DNA of 64,000 nt. Origin: Pseudomonas orientalis. Its GTDB lineage: Bacteria > Pseudomonadota > Gammaproteobacteria > Pseudomonadales > Pseudomonadaceae. Shown piece by piece: positions 10,683 to 23,200 of this stretch. A model generated the notes under the pieces. That model searched no databases and was not told the DNA's origin. It saw nothing but the letters and a program-made list of their open reading frames with translations. The number at the start of each line of letters is the position of its first letter. Position 1 is the first letter of the stretch. The stretch lies in the NCBI RefSeq assembly GCF_022807995.1, contig NZ_CP094351.1, forward strand, positions 122,501 through 186,500. The letters run 5' to 3'. Made by a program: the position numbers and the translations under genes.

Positions 10683-10880
10683 GCACACTAGAGATGGCCC
10701 AAGCGCTTGTCAAACAGCCAAAGTTTCCGTTTGTAAGGGCTTACAGCGTGTATTTTGCGCATCTCACGGGAGGCGGTTATAAAGTCGCTCTCCGATCGAT
10801 GATCTCACTATGCCATTGTTTTTTCCGAGGCGAAGCTTCACCATCCCTGAAATTCCGTCTCTCTTCATGGACTGAACGCC

Positions 10881-11573
10881 TTGGCGGTAAGTTTTATTCC
10901 CTATCGAGTTCTTTGCTGGTTTTTATCAGCGATCTTATTGGCCGGCCTGATGCTTGGCGGGCTGCATGCCGATTGGGATTTCTCGCAGATCAGCCGCAAG
11001 GCCAGTGCCCTGTATGGCCCACTGGGCGAAGGCCAGCAGCGTATTGACGCCTGGCAGCGGCTGTTGGCCAGCCAAAAGCAGGTCAGCGAACAAGAACAGC
11101 TCAAGGTCGTTAACCTGTTTTTCAACAAACAAATGACCTACGTGGAAGACATCGATCTCTGGCACGCGGTCGATTATTGGGAGACACCCATCGAAGGCCT
11201 CTGGAAGGGTGCCGGTGACTGCGAAGACTACGCCATCGCCAAGTATTTCAGTTTGCGTCACCTGGGTGTGTCCAGCGACAAATTGCGCATTACCTACGTC
11301 AAGGCCTTGCGTCAGAATCGCGCGCACATGGTCTTGACCTACTATTCGACCCCCGACGCGATCCCGCTGGTGCTTGACAGCCTGATGGATGAAATCCTGC
11401 CCGCAACCCGCCGTACCGATTTGATCCCGGTGTATTCATTCAACGCCGAGGGCCTGTACCTGCCCGGTGCCAAGGGCAACAAGAAGGTCGGCGATACCAA
11501 ACGCTTGTCGCGCTGGCAGGATGTGTTGAGAAAAATGCGTGCGGAAGGCTTTCCAGCCGAGCCTGCCAACTAG
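10881..11573 (+). CDS. lapG: LapG, calcium-dependent periplasmic cysteine protease
   Basis: LapG is the transglutaminase-like cysteine protease (BTLCP family) that cuts LapA near its N-terminus and releases it from the cell surface when c-di-GMP is low. Counting from the TTG at 10881 (230 residues), a membrane/signal segment spans about 8-29, and the catalytic triad is visible as Cys114 in GDCEDYA, His149 in NRAHM and Asp166 in LVLDSL. The start is uncertain: an in-frame stop at 10848 bounds the frame, no good ribosome site is seen, and a three-codon ATG-GAC-TGA lies just upstream. lapD follows after 14 bp, so the pair is an operon. Confidence 0.93.
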   Translation: MAVSFIPYRVLCWFLSAILLAGLMLGGLHADWDFSQISRKASALYGPLGEGQQRIDAWQRLLASQKQVSEQEQLKVVNLFFNKQMTYVEDIDLWHAVDYWETPIEGLWKGAGDCEDYAIAKYFSLRHLGVSSDKLRITYVKALRQNRAHMVLTYYSTPDAIPLVLDSLMDEILPATRRTDLIPVYSFNAEGLYLPGAKGNKKVGDTKRLSRWQDVLRKMRAEGFPAEPAN

Positions 11574-11587
11574 GAGTAACTGATCGG

Positions 11588-13534
11588 ATGTCTCTGTTCA
11601 AACAGCTATTGATCGCAATCTGTCTGTTCCTGGTGGTCGCCTTCAGCGGCAGCTTCATGGTCAGCCTGGAAAGTTCGCGCACGCAATACGTCAACCAGTT
11701 GCGCTCCCATGCGCAGGATGCCGCGACGGCGCTGGCGCTGTCGCTTACCCCCAATATCGATGACCCGGCCATGGTGGAGCTGCTGGTCAGCTCGATCTTC
11801 GACAGCGGTTACTACGCCAGCATCCGGGTGGTGGACCTGGCCACGGACAAAACCATCGTCGAACGCAGCGGCATACCCGACAACAACGGCGTGCCCAACT
11901 GGTTTGTTAAATTGATCGGCCTGGAGCCGGCCGGTGGGGATGCGCTGGTGAGCCGCGGTTGGGAGCAGGCGGCGCGCGTCGAAGTGGTCAGCCATCCGAT
12001 GTTCGCCCTGGCCAAACTCTGGCAGAGCGCCTTGGGCAGTCTTGGCTGGTTGCTGATGTGCGGCGCGGTCAGCGTGGTGCTTGGCGGGTTGCTGCTGCGC
12101 CGCCAATTGAAGCCGTTGGACTACATGGTCAAACAGTCCCACGCGATTGCCCGCCGAGAATTCCTCAGCCTGCCCGACCTGCCGCGCACGCCGGAACTGC
12201 GCCGGGTAGTGCAGGCAATGAATCAAATGGTGGAAAAGCTCAAGGCACTGTTCCAGGAGCAGGCCGAGCGCAGCGAAAAGCTGCGCACCGAATCCTATCA
12301 GGACAACCTCACCGGTCTGGCCAACCGGCGTTACTTCGAGATGCAGCTCAACGCCCGTGTCAGCAATCCCGAAGAAACCAACTCCGGCTACCTGCTGGTG
12401 TTGCGCGTCAAGGACCTGGCCGGCCTCAATCAGCGCCTGGGAGGCCAGCGTACCGACCAGCTGCTGCAAGCGGTCGGCGAACAGCTGTTGCGCCAGTGCG
12501 AGCCGTACCCGGAAACCCACAACCTCGTGACCCGTATCCGTGGCGGCGAATTCGCGGTGCTGGCGCCTGGGCTGACGCGAGAAGAAGCGCTGCAATTGGC
12601 GCAGAGCCTGGAAAGCACCTTGCTCAGCCTGCAGGCTACCGGCGCCAGCGACGTCGCGCCCGTGGCCTATATCGGCCTGGCACCGTTCAACCATGGCGAT
12701 GCGCCGCAGGCGCTGCTGACCCGCGCCGACCAGGCCCTGGCGCAAGCCGAAGCCCAGGGTGACAGCACTTGGGTGTGCCTCGATCACAGTGCTACCGCCA
12801 AAGTCGGCGACGATCACCACGCCTGGCACACGCTGTTGGACCAGGCGCTGACCCAGCAGCGCTTCGAGCTGTACTTCCAGCCGGTTGTCTCCAGCCAGGA
12901 CCCGCAACTGGTCTTGCACTACAAAGTACTGTCGCGCTTGCACGACGTTGACGGCCATACCCTACCCGCCGGGCGTTTCCTGCCGTGGCTTGAGCGTTTC
13001 GGCTGGTCGGCCCGCCTGGACCGCTTGATGCTGGAGCAAGTGCTTGAACAGATGACCAGCCACAGCCATAACCTGGCGCTGAACCTCTCAGCCGCGACTT
13101 TGCAGGACCCCCAGGCCCTGCAGCGCATTTATGACCTGCTGCGCCAGCACAGCAACCTCGGCCCGCGCCTCACCCTGGAAATCGGTGAAGAGCAACTGCC
13201 GGAGCAGCCTGTGCTGGAACAGATGACCCAGCGCCTGCGCGAACTGGGCTTCTCCCTGAGCCTCCAGCGTTTCGGTGGACGATTCAGCATGATCGGCAAC
13301 CTGGCCCGCCTGGGCCTGGCGTACCTGAAAATCGACGGCAGCTACATCCGCGCCATCGACCAGGAAAGCGACAAGCGCCTGTTTATCGAAGCCATCCAGC
13401 GCGCGGCCCACAGCATCGACCTGCCGCTGATTGCCGAGCGTGTGGAGACCGAGGGTGAGCTGAAGGTGATTCGCGAGATGGGGATTTTTGGTGTGCAGGG
13501 CCAGTTGTTCGGCGAACCGGCGCCCTGGAAATAA
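11588..13534 (+). CDS. lapD: LapD, inner-membrane c-di-GMP receptor
   Basis: LapD binds c-di-GMP in the cytoplasm and in that state holds LapG away from LapA. The 648-residue protein has an N-terminal membrane helix (about 5-25), a periplasmic output domain, a second membrane helix near 150-172, HAMP, a degenerate GGDEF domain (RGGEF near 317-321) and a degenerate EAL domain (KVLSRL near 446 in place of an EAL motif). Lost catalytic motifs are normal for LapD, which is a receptor, not an enzyme. AGGAG lies 11 bases before the ATG. Placement next to lapG and upstream of lapA agrees with the P. fluorescens locus. Confidence 0.95.
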   Translation: MSLFKQLLIAICLFLVVAFSGSFMVSLESSRTQYVNQLRSHAQDAATALALSLTPNIDDPAMVELLVSSIFDSGYYASIRVVDLATDKTIVERSGIPDNNGVPNWFVKLIGLEPAGGDALVSRGWEQAARVEVVSHPMFALAKLWQSALGSLGWLLMCGAVSVVLGGLLLRRQLKPLDYMVKQSHAIARREFLSLPDLPRTPELRRVVQAMNQMVEKLKALFQEQAERSEKLRTESYQDNLTGLANRRYFEMQLNARVSNPEETNSGYLLVLRVKDLAGLNQRLGGQRTDQLLQAVGEQLLRQCEPYPETHNLVTRIRGGEFAVLAPGLTREEALQLAQSLESTLLSLQATGASDVAPVAYIGLAPFNHGDAPQALLTRADQALAQAEAQGDSTWVCLDHSATAKVGDDHHAWHTLLDQALTQQRFELYFQPVVSSQDPQLVLHYKVLSRLHDVDGHTLPAGRFLPWLERFGWSARLDRLMLEQVLEQMTSHSHNLALNLSAATLQDPQALQRIYDLLRQHSNLGPRLTLEIGEEQLPEQPVLEQMTQRLRELGFSLSLQRFGGRFSMIGNLARLGLAYLKIDGSYIRAIDQESDKRLFIEAIQRAAHSIDLPLIAERVETEGELKVIREMGIFGVQGQLFGEPAPWK

Positions 13535-13544
13535 CACAGAACAC

Positions 13545-13563
13545 ATGTGGGAGGGGGCTTGCC
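13545..13563 (+). repeat. single REP sequence
   Basis: TGTGGGAGGGGGCTTGCC lies just after lapD. It is a lone partial copy of the REP sequence that forms a full REPIN 50 bp further on. Confidence 0.8.
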
Positions 13564-13613
13564 GTAATGCCAGTCAGTTAAGCGAACGAAATGCTTAAAG
13601 CAGTGAAGATCAA

Positions 13614-13706
13614 ATGTGGGAGGGGGCTTGCCCCCGATGACGTCGGCCCAGCAAACACTGACGTTGGTTGACCCACCGCTATCGGGGGCAAGCCCCCTCC
13701 CACATT
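13614..13706. repeat. REPIN, paired inverted REP sequences
   Basis: GTGGGAGGGGGCTTGCCCCCG and its reverse complement face each other across about 45 bp. This is the common P. fluorescens REPIN arrangement and lies between the converging lapD and the small downstream gene, where its hairpins may also end transcripts. Confidence 0.92.
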
Positions 13707-13728
13707 TGGATTCGGTTCGGCTTCAGGC

Positions 13729-14067
13729 TCAGATAAGCCCTTTCTCATCATCATTGATCAACTGACTCAACCCACCCAACGCTTCCCGCGCCTGGTTACG
13801 GTCCATCAATTTGGCCTGGGCCGCGGGCGGCAGGTCCGTCACGCTGATAACGCCCTTGCGGGTGAGTACCTGGATCAAGTCGTCCAGTACCCGGATCATC
13901 TCCAGGTCACTCTGCTTGAGTTGGGCCAGGCTGGTTTCGACCACTTCGTTGGCGTACCAGGCCTGGATCTCATGGTGATCGGCCGGCAGTGTTTCGGTGG
14001 ATTCGGCAAAGGCGGCGGCCTCTACGCGACTCAACGCGCCCTGCGCATCACGTTGCACGTAAAACAT
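13729..14067 (-). CDS. conserved small protein of unknown function in the lap locus
   Basis: A 112-residue soluble protein from the ATG at 14067, chosen over a start at 14091 because TAGAGGGA lies just before it. It begins MFYVQRDAQGALSRVEA, has an acidic middle and a helical C-terminal half (QSDLEMIRVLDDLIQVLTRKGVISVTDLP). There is no signal peptide or membrane segment. Homologues sit beside lapA in other Pseudomonas, sometimes labelled tryptophan synthase beta-like; I see no support for that activity. It is on the same strand as lapA, about 150 bp after the lapA stop and beyond a hairpin. Confidence 0.75.
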   Translation of the reverse strand: MFYVQRDAQGALSRVEAAAFAESTETLPADHHEIQAWYANEVVETSLAQLKQSDLEMIRVLDDLIQVLTRKGVISVTDLPPAAQAKLMDRNQAREALGGLSQLINDDEKGLI

Positions 14068-14182
14068 AAGAATCCCTCTAAAATGAGCCACACACTTTCA
14101 GGCCCATGGCTGGCCGGGTGTTGATAAGCGCGAGTATGCGATGCAACCGGCCGCCAGGGCCAGCAACGTATCACCCAGATAA

Positions 14183-14207
14183 ATCGGCCGCCTCGAGGGC
14201 GGCCGAT
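14183..14207 (-). terminator. terminator after lapA
   Basis: Ten-base arms ATCGGCCGCC and GGCGGCCGAT enclose a five-base loop 10 bp after the lapA stop codon. On the minus strand the stem is followed by TTTATC, a short T-run. Confidence 0.75.
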
Positions 14208-14217
14208 ACACTCAAGC

Positions 14218-17200
14218 TTAGGCGGTATGATCGACCTTGATGGTCGGGTCGGCACCGCTGATCAGAGAGTTGATGCTGGTATGGGACCAATCGTTGCCTT
14301 CCAGCTTGATGGTCACATCCGCATTGGCCACGCCGCCAGCGGTGTTGAGCTTGCCTTCACTGCTCACTTGCAGGGTCGACACGCCTTCTACCGTGGTGAT
14401 CTTGAGGTAGTTGTCGATGGTGCTGTCCGTCTCGCCTTTGAGCAAGTCGCGCAGGTCAATCCGATCACCTTCCGAGGCCTTGAAGTCCTTGATCACATCG
14501 TTGCCGATGTCACCGGCCTTCCACACGAAGGTATCGGCACCCAAACCGCCGATCAGGATGTCGTTGCCCTGGCCGCCGATCAACGTGTCGTTACCGGTGC
14601 CGCCCAAGAGGATGTCATTGCCCTTGCCGCCGTCCAGCACGTCGTTGCCGCCCTGGCCGAACAGAATGTCATCGCCGCCGCCGCCCAGCAGCGTGTCATT
14701 GCCGTCCTTGGCGCCGGATACGTCGAAGTCCGCGTAATGCTCGGTGACGTACTGGTGCACGTTCGAGGTGGTGACCGACGCGACGGCCATACCGGTTTTC
14801 TGTGCCACAAAGGCCTGCAGGGCGTTGTAACCCTCACCGGTCACCCCGCTGAAGCTCACCAGGTCGCCAAACAGAATGTCATTGCCATCGCCACCGCTGA
14901 CGGTGTCCGCGCCTGGCAGCGTTGCCTCGGTGTGGCCGAGGATGGCATTGGCCAGGTCCTTCGGATCGATGTTGCTCTGTGGCTTGCCATCGCTGTCGTA
15001 CGGCTTCAAATCAGTGAGGCTGACATCGCCGTTGATGCCGATAGCCTCCACGTGCGACAGCCCGCCCAGGAGCGCAAAGGCGCTCTTGGAATTGGCCACT
15101 GTTGCCGTGTCGGTGCCGTTGCCGCGACCGTCAAGATTGGACAATTCATAGGTGCCGTCACCCTGGGCGCGAACCGTGCCCAGGTTGTTCGCCGTCCACC
15201 AGAAGCCGTTCCAGGTCTGCAGTTGAGCGGCACCCGAGGTGTCGATGCTGAAGTAGTGGGTGTTATCCAGATACTTGCCGACCGAAGTCCCGGGCGTGTA
15301 GTTGACGGTCGTCACCACATCATCGAACTTGACGTTGCCGTAGAGCGTCAGGTTGGTCTGCTCGCCGCTCTGGTAGAACGTCGGCTGGCCGTCGGTGATG
15401 AAGTACGTCAGGTTGGTCGCACCGGTATTTTTGGTCGCCAGGTCGCTCTGGAAGAAGTTGGCGGTGGTCTTGAACACGTCTTCATAGTTGGTGCCGCCTT
15501 CCGACACCATCGAATCCAGCACTGCCTTGAGCTGCGTCAGCGCGTTGGGGGTGTTGAGGTTGATCGCAATCGACTTGTTCACCTGGCTATCGAAGTCGGC
15601 CAGGAAGATATTCACCGTGCCCGACGTGTTGGCGCCCAGGCTGTTCTTGAGCGAGTTGAACACAGTGGTCAACGACGCCTTCGCCGCATCGATCGACGCC
15701 GAGCTCATGCTGCCGGAGCTGTCGACCATAAAGGCAATGTTGTAGTTCTTGCCCTGCACCACGTTCAGGCCACCGATATCGGCCACAACAATGTCGTTGC
15801 CATCGGTGCCGATGATCGAGTCGCTGCCCGACGTGCCGGTGACCGAACTGTAGATTGCGGGGTAGACGGTTACCGGTAATTGCGCGGTGGTGCTCGCCGA
15901 CCCACCGATGCTCTCGGTAGACGTCGAGGTGACCGTAAGGTTGAACTGGCCGCTGTAATAGGTCGGCGGCTTGATGGTCAAGGTGCCCAAGTCCCAACCG
16001 TTGACGTTGACTTCGCCCACGGCCTTGGTCGCGGTGAAGGTATGGCCCGACGCATCGGTCAGCACCGAGCCTGCCGGGATACCACCGATCTTCACGCTCA
16101 GGGTTTCCGAACCGTCGGTATCGGTCAGCGCGGTGGTGACCTTGGACAGTTTGACGCTGCCGTTTTCCAGGCCTTCGTTGAGCTTGTAGCCCAGGTAATA
16201 ACCATCACCATTGCTGCCATGCAGATCGGATACGGTGACGCCGGCGTTGGTCAGGTCAGTGATGCCGGTGTAAAGCGGCACGGTGCTGGTGCTCAGGTTC
16301 TGCACCGCCCCGCCGTTGATCGACAGGTTGACGTCAAAGCTGCCAGGCCCCGCTTGGTTGGCCTGGTAGATCTCAAGGCTGTAATAGCCGCTGACCATTG
16401 GCGTGAACGAGCCGCTGAATTTGCCGCTGTTGGTGCCCCACAGCCCGCTGGCAATGTCTTTGCCGCCGACGTTGACCACCACGCTGTCATCGGCGATGCC
16501 GCTGAAGGTGTAGCTCTTGCCGGCTTCCATGTAGATCAGGCCGGAGATCTTGGAACCAGAGCCGGCGTTGACGTTGTCGACGGACTCGACGTTGGTCACC
16601 ACAGAAGTGTTGTTCGGTGTGCCTGCATTGTCGATGGCTTTTTTCAGTACGTCGGGCGCAGCGCCGTTGCCGCTGTTGCCGAGGTTGGCAATGCTGTTCC
16701 AGCCCTGTTTCACCAGGCCGGTCGAGGTGACGTTGTTATCTGCCACGTTCAATGTCGGTGCATCGGCCACCGGGGTGATATCGACTTTCACCGTGGCGCT
16801 GCTGCCCAGGTCCTTGCCGTCGGTGGGCTGGAATTTGAACTGTGCGTAATCAGCCTGCTTGTTACCGATACCGGTGCCGCCATAACCGTCTGCGCCGGAC
16901 TCGTTGGCCTTGGGCATAAAGCGCAACTGCCCGCCATCGATCTGGGCTTTGGTAAAGGTCTGGCCGCTGGTCACGTTGGTCCAGGTGGTGCCGTCGGCCG
17001 CCAGGTATTGCAGCTTGCCGGCCACCGGCAGGTCGGTGATTTTCACGCCGAGGCTGGCTTGTGACGAGTCCACGTCGGTCACGCCGAAGTTGGCCCAGGT
17101 CAGCGCGAGCGCAGTGTCTTCAGTACCGGTTACGGCCCCGCCCGTTGCTACAGGTGCATCGTTGACGGCCACCACGTTGACGGTGGTGGTGGCGACGTTG

Positions 17201-20200
17201 GAGTAGTTGCCGCCGTCGGTCACCGTCACGGTAATGGTGCGCGGCGTGGTGCTTGGGTCGTGGCTGCTGTTGGTGAACGTGATGTTCTGGATACGCTGCA
17301 TGTAGTCAGCCAGCGTCGCGCTGCCCGACAACGTCAGGGTGATGACGCCCGTCTGGTTATTGGTGCTGACGCTGATGCCATTGACGTTGTTGCCCAGGTT
17401 CAAGGCATCACCGGCTTGCGCGTTGGTCAGGGTGACCGTTGCACCGGTCAGCAGTGTGCTGTCCGGGTCGGTGATCCTGATATCGGTGTCGGCAATCGAC
17501 ACACCCGGTCCGGCGGTGCCTTCGGTGAAGGTGGTCTTGTAATCGTTGCCGCTGGCGCCGCTGGAATTGTTGGCGTCCAGGTCGATGACCGGTGGCGCAT
17601 CGTTGTCGAGGATGTCGGTACTGACGGTGCCCTTGTCGATCACCAGGTTCTCGAAATTGCCGCCGGTGGTCTTGTCGATGGTGATGATGATTTTTTCCGT
17701 CGGCTCGGTGATTCTGTCGTCCAGCGTGCGGATATCAAACGGCACGCTGCTGGCGCCGGCCGGAATCTTCACGGTGTACACACCATTGAAATCCGAGCCG
17801 TCGGTGGCCGTGCCGCTGTACTTGAGCGTGACGGTCACATCGGTTTGCGCCGGGTTGCTCAAGTTCAGCGTGTAATGCGCGGTGCCGCCTTCAGTCACCG
17901 ATGCGTCGCCGCTGAGGCTGAGGGTGGTGTTGGTGACCACATCCGTGACTTTGGTGACCACGGTGCTGCCATCCACCATCAAGTGCTCGTACTTGTCGCC
18001 GCCGCTGACGACGCCGCTGATTTTGGCCGTGACGTCACTGGCGCCGACATAGGCATCGTTAGGCGCGGTGGCCGTGGTGAAATTGCTCGACTTGCCGTTG
18101 CCGATGGTAATGGTCGAGCCATTATCCAGCTTCACCACCAGGTCGGAACCGAGGTTGGTGACTGCCGCGCCGTTCTTGTCGACCAGCGACGCGGTGTAGA
18201 CAATCTGCCCGCCCTCGCTGACCGAGCCGGTGGCCTTGAGCATCACGGTCACATCGTCGATGGTGTCGTTGATCGTGGTGGTCGCGCCGCCCGGGGTGAC
18301 GGTCACACCCTCGAAATTACCGCCGGTGGTGCCGGTGATCTTGACGGTCTGAGTGCTCTTGTCGATGAACACGTCATCGCTTGGTGCCGCAACCGTCACC
18401 GTGCCCACGGTCGCACCCTGCTTGATGGTGATGCTGGAACCGTTGTCCAACTGCACCACCATGTCGCTGCCGGCCTTGTTGCTCAGGGTCGCGGTGTAGG
18501 TGATCTGGCCACCTTCGTTGACGGCGCTTGGCGCGGTCAGCGTGACGCTGGTCAGGTCGGTGCTGCCAGGGGTGTCGGTCACGATGGTATTGACCGTTGT
18601 GGTGCCTGGCACCAGGTTTTCGAAGTGCTCGCCACCGGTCACGGTTTTGATGGCGGTCGTGACGGTTTGATCGCCTTTATAAACGTCGTTTGGTGCCACG
18701 GTGGTGACCGTGCCGCTGGATTGGTTCACGCCGATGGTGATGGTTTTGCCGTTATCCAGGGTGACCGTCAGCGGATTGGTGATGTTGGTCACCGGCACGC
18801 CGTTCTTATCCACAAGGCTGGCGGTGTAGACGATGTTGCCGCCTTCGCCGACGGTGGTGGTGGCGGTCAGGACTACGTCGACTTTATCGATGGTGTCGTT
18901 GATCGTGGTGCTCGCACCGTTGCCTGCAACTTCCAGCTTCTCGAAGTTGCCGCCCGTTGCGTCGGTAATTTTGATCGTCTGAGTGCTCTTGTCGATGAAC
19001 ACGTCATCGCTTGGAGCAGGGACGGTGACGGTGCCGACAGTGTCGCCGGCCTTGATGGTGATCGACGAGCCGTTGTCCAGTTTCAGCGTGACGTCGCTGC
19101 CCGCTTTGTTAGAGAGCGTAGCGGTGTAAGTGATCTGGCCACCTTCGTTGACGGCAGTTGGCGCGGTCAGCGTGACGGTAGTGGTATCAGCAGTGCCTGG
19201 GGTATCGGTAACAGTGGTGTTAACCGCTGTGGTACCTGGCACCAGGTTTTCGAAATGCTCGCCACCGGTCACGGTTTTGATGGCGGTCGTGACGGTTTGA
19301 TCGCCTTTGTAGACGTCATTCGGTGCCACGGCGGTGACCGTGCCGCTGGATTGGTTCACGCCGATGGTGATGGTTTTGCCGTTATCCAGGGTGACCGTCA
19401 GCGGGTTAGTGATGTTGGTCACCGGCGCGCCGTTTTTATCCACAAGGCTGGCTGTGTAGACGATGTTGCCGCCTTCGCCGACGGTGGAGGTAGCGGTCAG
19501 AACTACATCGACCTTGTCGATGGTGTCATTGATCGTGGTGGTTGCGCCGTTGCCGGCAACTTCCAGTTTCTCAAAGTTGCCGCCCGTTGCGTCGGTAATC
19601 TTGACCGTCTGAGTGCTCTTATCGATGAACACGTCATCGCTTGGCGCTGGGACGGTCACTGTGCCAACGGTATCGCCGGCTTTGATGGTGATTGATGAGC
19701 CGTTATCAAGTTTCAGAGTGACGTCAGTACCGGCCTTGTTGCTCAAGGTCGCGGTGTAAGTGATCTGCCCACCTTCGTTAACAGCATTTGGTGCGGTCAG
19801 CGTGACAGTCGTAGTGTTGTCAGTACCTGGTGTATCAGTCACGGTTGTAGTGACTTTGTCGGTACCTGGAACGAGGTTTTCGAAGTGCTCGCCGCCAGTA
19901 ACGCCTTTGATCGCGGTCGTAACGGTTTGATCGCCTTTGTAGACATCATCCGGTGCAACAACCGAAACGCTGGCGCTCGATTGGTTTACACCGATAGTGA
20001 TGCTTTGGCCGTTATCGAGTGTGACGGTCAGCGGATTGGTGATGTTGGTTACCGGCGCACCGTTTTTATCCACAAGGCTGGCGGTGTAGACGATGTTGCC
20101 GCCTTCGCCGACGGTGGTGGTGGCGGTCAGGACTACGTCGACTTTATCGATGGTGTCGTTGATCGTTGTCGTTGCGCCGTTGCCTGCAACTTCCAGTTTT

Positions 20201-23200
20201 TCGAAGTTGCCGCCAGTGGTTTCGGTGATCTGAACGGTCTTAGTGCTCTTGTCGATAAACACGTCATCGCTCGGCGCAGGCACGGTCACAGTGCCGACGG
20301 TATCGCCGGCTTTGATGGTGATTGATGAGCCGTTATCAAGTTTCAGAGTGACGTCAGTACCGGCCTTGTTGCTCAAGGTCGCGGTGTACGTGATTTGCCC
20401 ACCTTCGTTAACAGCATTTGGTGCGGTCAGCGTGACAGTCGTAGTGTTGTCAGTACCTGGTGTATCAGTCACGGTTGTAGTGACTTTGTCGGTACCTGGA
20501 ACGAGGTTTTCGAAGTGCTCGCCGCCAGTAACGCCTTTGATCGCGGTCGTAACGGTTTGATCGCCTTTGTAGACATCATCCGGTGCAACAACCGAAACGC
20601 TGGCGCTCGATTGGTTTACACCGATAGTGATGCTTTGGCCGTTATCGAGTGTGACGGTCAGCGGATTGGTGATGTTGGTTACCGGCGCACCGTTTTTATC
20701 CACAAGGCTGGCGGTGTAGACGATGTCGCCGCCTTCGCCGACGGTGGAGGTAGCGGTCAGAACTACATCGACCTTGTCGATGGTGTCATTGATCGTGGTG
20801 GTTGCGCCGTTGCCCGCAACTTCCAATTTCTCAAAATTGCCGCCCGTTGCGTCGGTAATCTTGACCGTCTGAGTGCTCTTGTCGATGAATACATCGTCGC
20901 TCGGCGCAGGGACGGTCACTGTGCCGACGGTGTCGCCGGCTTTGATCGTGATGCTCGAGCCGTTATCCAACTTAAGCGTGACGTCGCTGCCTGCTTTGTT
21001 GGAGAGCGTAGCGGTGTACGTGATCTGGCCACCTTCGTTCGCCTGGGCCGGAGCCGTCAGAGTGACAGTAGTGGTGTTATCAGTGCCCGGTGTATCAGTA
21101 ACGGTGGTATTGACGGGCGTAGTGCCTGGCACCAGATTTTCGAAGTGCTCGCCACCAGTGACAGTCTTGATAGCAGTGGTGACGGTCTGATCACCTTTGT
21201 AGACGTCATCCGGTGCAATAACCGAAACGCTGGCGCTCGATTGGTTAACACCGATAGTGATGCTTTGGCCGTTATCGAGTGTGACGGTCAGCGGGTTGGT
21301 GGTGTTGGTCACCGGCGCGCCGTTCTTATCCACAAGGCTTGCGGTGTAAACGATGTTGCCACCTTCGCCGACGGTGGTGGTGGCGGTCAGGACCACATCG
21401 ACCTTGTCGATCGTGTCGTTGATCGTTGTCGTTGCGCCATTGCCTGCAACTTCCAATTTTTCGAAGTTGCCGCCAGTGGTTTCAGTAATCTGAACGGTCT
21501 TAGTGCTCTTGTCGATAAACACGTCATCGCTTGGAGCAGGCACGGTCACAGTGCCGACGGTATCGCCGGCCTTGATGGTGATGTTCGAACCGTTATCGAG
21601 TTTCAGCGTGACGTCAGTACCGGCCTTATTACTTAAGGTCGCGGTGTACGTGATCTGACCACCTTCGTTCGCCTGGGCCGGAGCTGTCAGGGTAACGGTG
21701 GTGGTGTTGTCGGTGCCCGGCGTATCAGTAACGGTGGTGTTAACCGGCGTGGTGCCAGGCACGAGGTTCTCAAAGTGCTCGCCGCCAGTGACAGTCTTGA
21801 TAGCAGTGGTGACGGTTTGATCGCCTTTGTACACATCATCCGGCGCAACAACCGAAACGCTGGCGCTCGATTGATTTACACCGATGGTGATGCTCTGGCC
21901 GTTATCCAAGGTGACGGTCAACGGATTGGTGATGTTGGTCACCGGCGCGCCGTTTTTATCCACAAGGCTGGCGGTGTAAACGATGTTGCCGCCTTCGCCG
22001 ACGGTGGTGGTTGCGGTCAGTACAACGTCGACCTTGTCGATGGTGTCGTTGATCGCGGTAGTTGCGCCGTTGCCGGCAACTTCCAATTTCTCAAAATTGC
22101 CGCCCGTTGCGTCGGTAATCTTGACCGTCTGAGTGCTCTTATCGATAAACACGTCATCGCTTGGAGCAGGCACGGTCACGGTGCCGATAGTTTCACCGGC
22201 TTTGATGGTGATGTTCGAACCGTTATCCAGTTTCAGCGTGACGTCAGTACCGGCCTTGTTGCTCAAGGTCGCGGTGTAGGTGATCTGGCCACCTTCGTTA
22301 ACGGCACTTGGTGCGGTCAGCGTGACGGTAGTGGTGTTGTCGGTGCCCGGCGTATCAGTAACGGTGGTGTTAACCGGCGTGGTGCCAGGCACGAGGTTCT
22401 CAAAGTGCTCGCCGCCAGTGACAGTCTTGATAGCAGTGGTGACGGTTTGATCGCCTTTGTACACATCATCCGGCGCAACAACCGAAACACTGGCGCTCGA
22501 TTGGTTTACACCGATAGTGATGCTCTGTCCGTTATCCAGCGTCACGGTCAGCGGGTTGGTGATGTTAGTCACCGGCGCACCGTTCTTATCCACAAGGCTG
22601 GCGGTGTAGACGATGTTGCCGCTTTCACCGACGGTAGTGGTGGCGGTCAGGACCACATCGACCTTGTCGATGGTGTCGTTGATCGTGGTGGTCGCACCGT
22701 TGCCCGCAACTTCCAACTTCTCAAAGTTGCCGCCCGTTGCGTCGGTAATCTTGACCGTCTGAGTGCTCTTGTCGATGAATACGTCATCGCTTGGCGCAGG
22801 GATGGTCACAGTGCCGACGGTATCGCCGGCCTTGATGGTGATCGACGAGCCATTATCAAGTTTCAGCGTGACGTCGCTGCCCGCTTTGTTAGAGAGCGTA
22901 GCGGTGTAAGTGATCTGACCACCTTCGTTGACGGCAGTTGGCGCGGTCAGCGTGACGGTAGTGGTATCAGCAGTGCCTGGGGTATCGGTAACAGTGGTGT
23001 TGACCGCTGTGGTACCTGGCACCAGGTTTTCGAAATGCTCGCCACCGGTCACGGTTTTGATGGCGGTCGTGACGGTTCGATCGCCTTTGTACACATCATC
23101 CGGCGCAACAACCGAAACGCTGGCGCTCGATTGGTTTACACCGATAGTGATGCTCTGTCCGTTATCCAGCGTCACGGTCAGCGGGTTGGTGATGTTAGTC

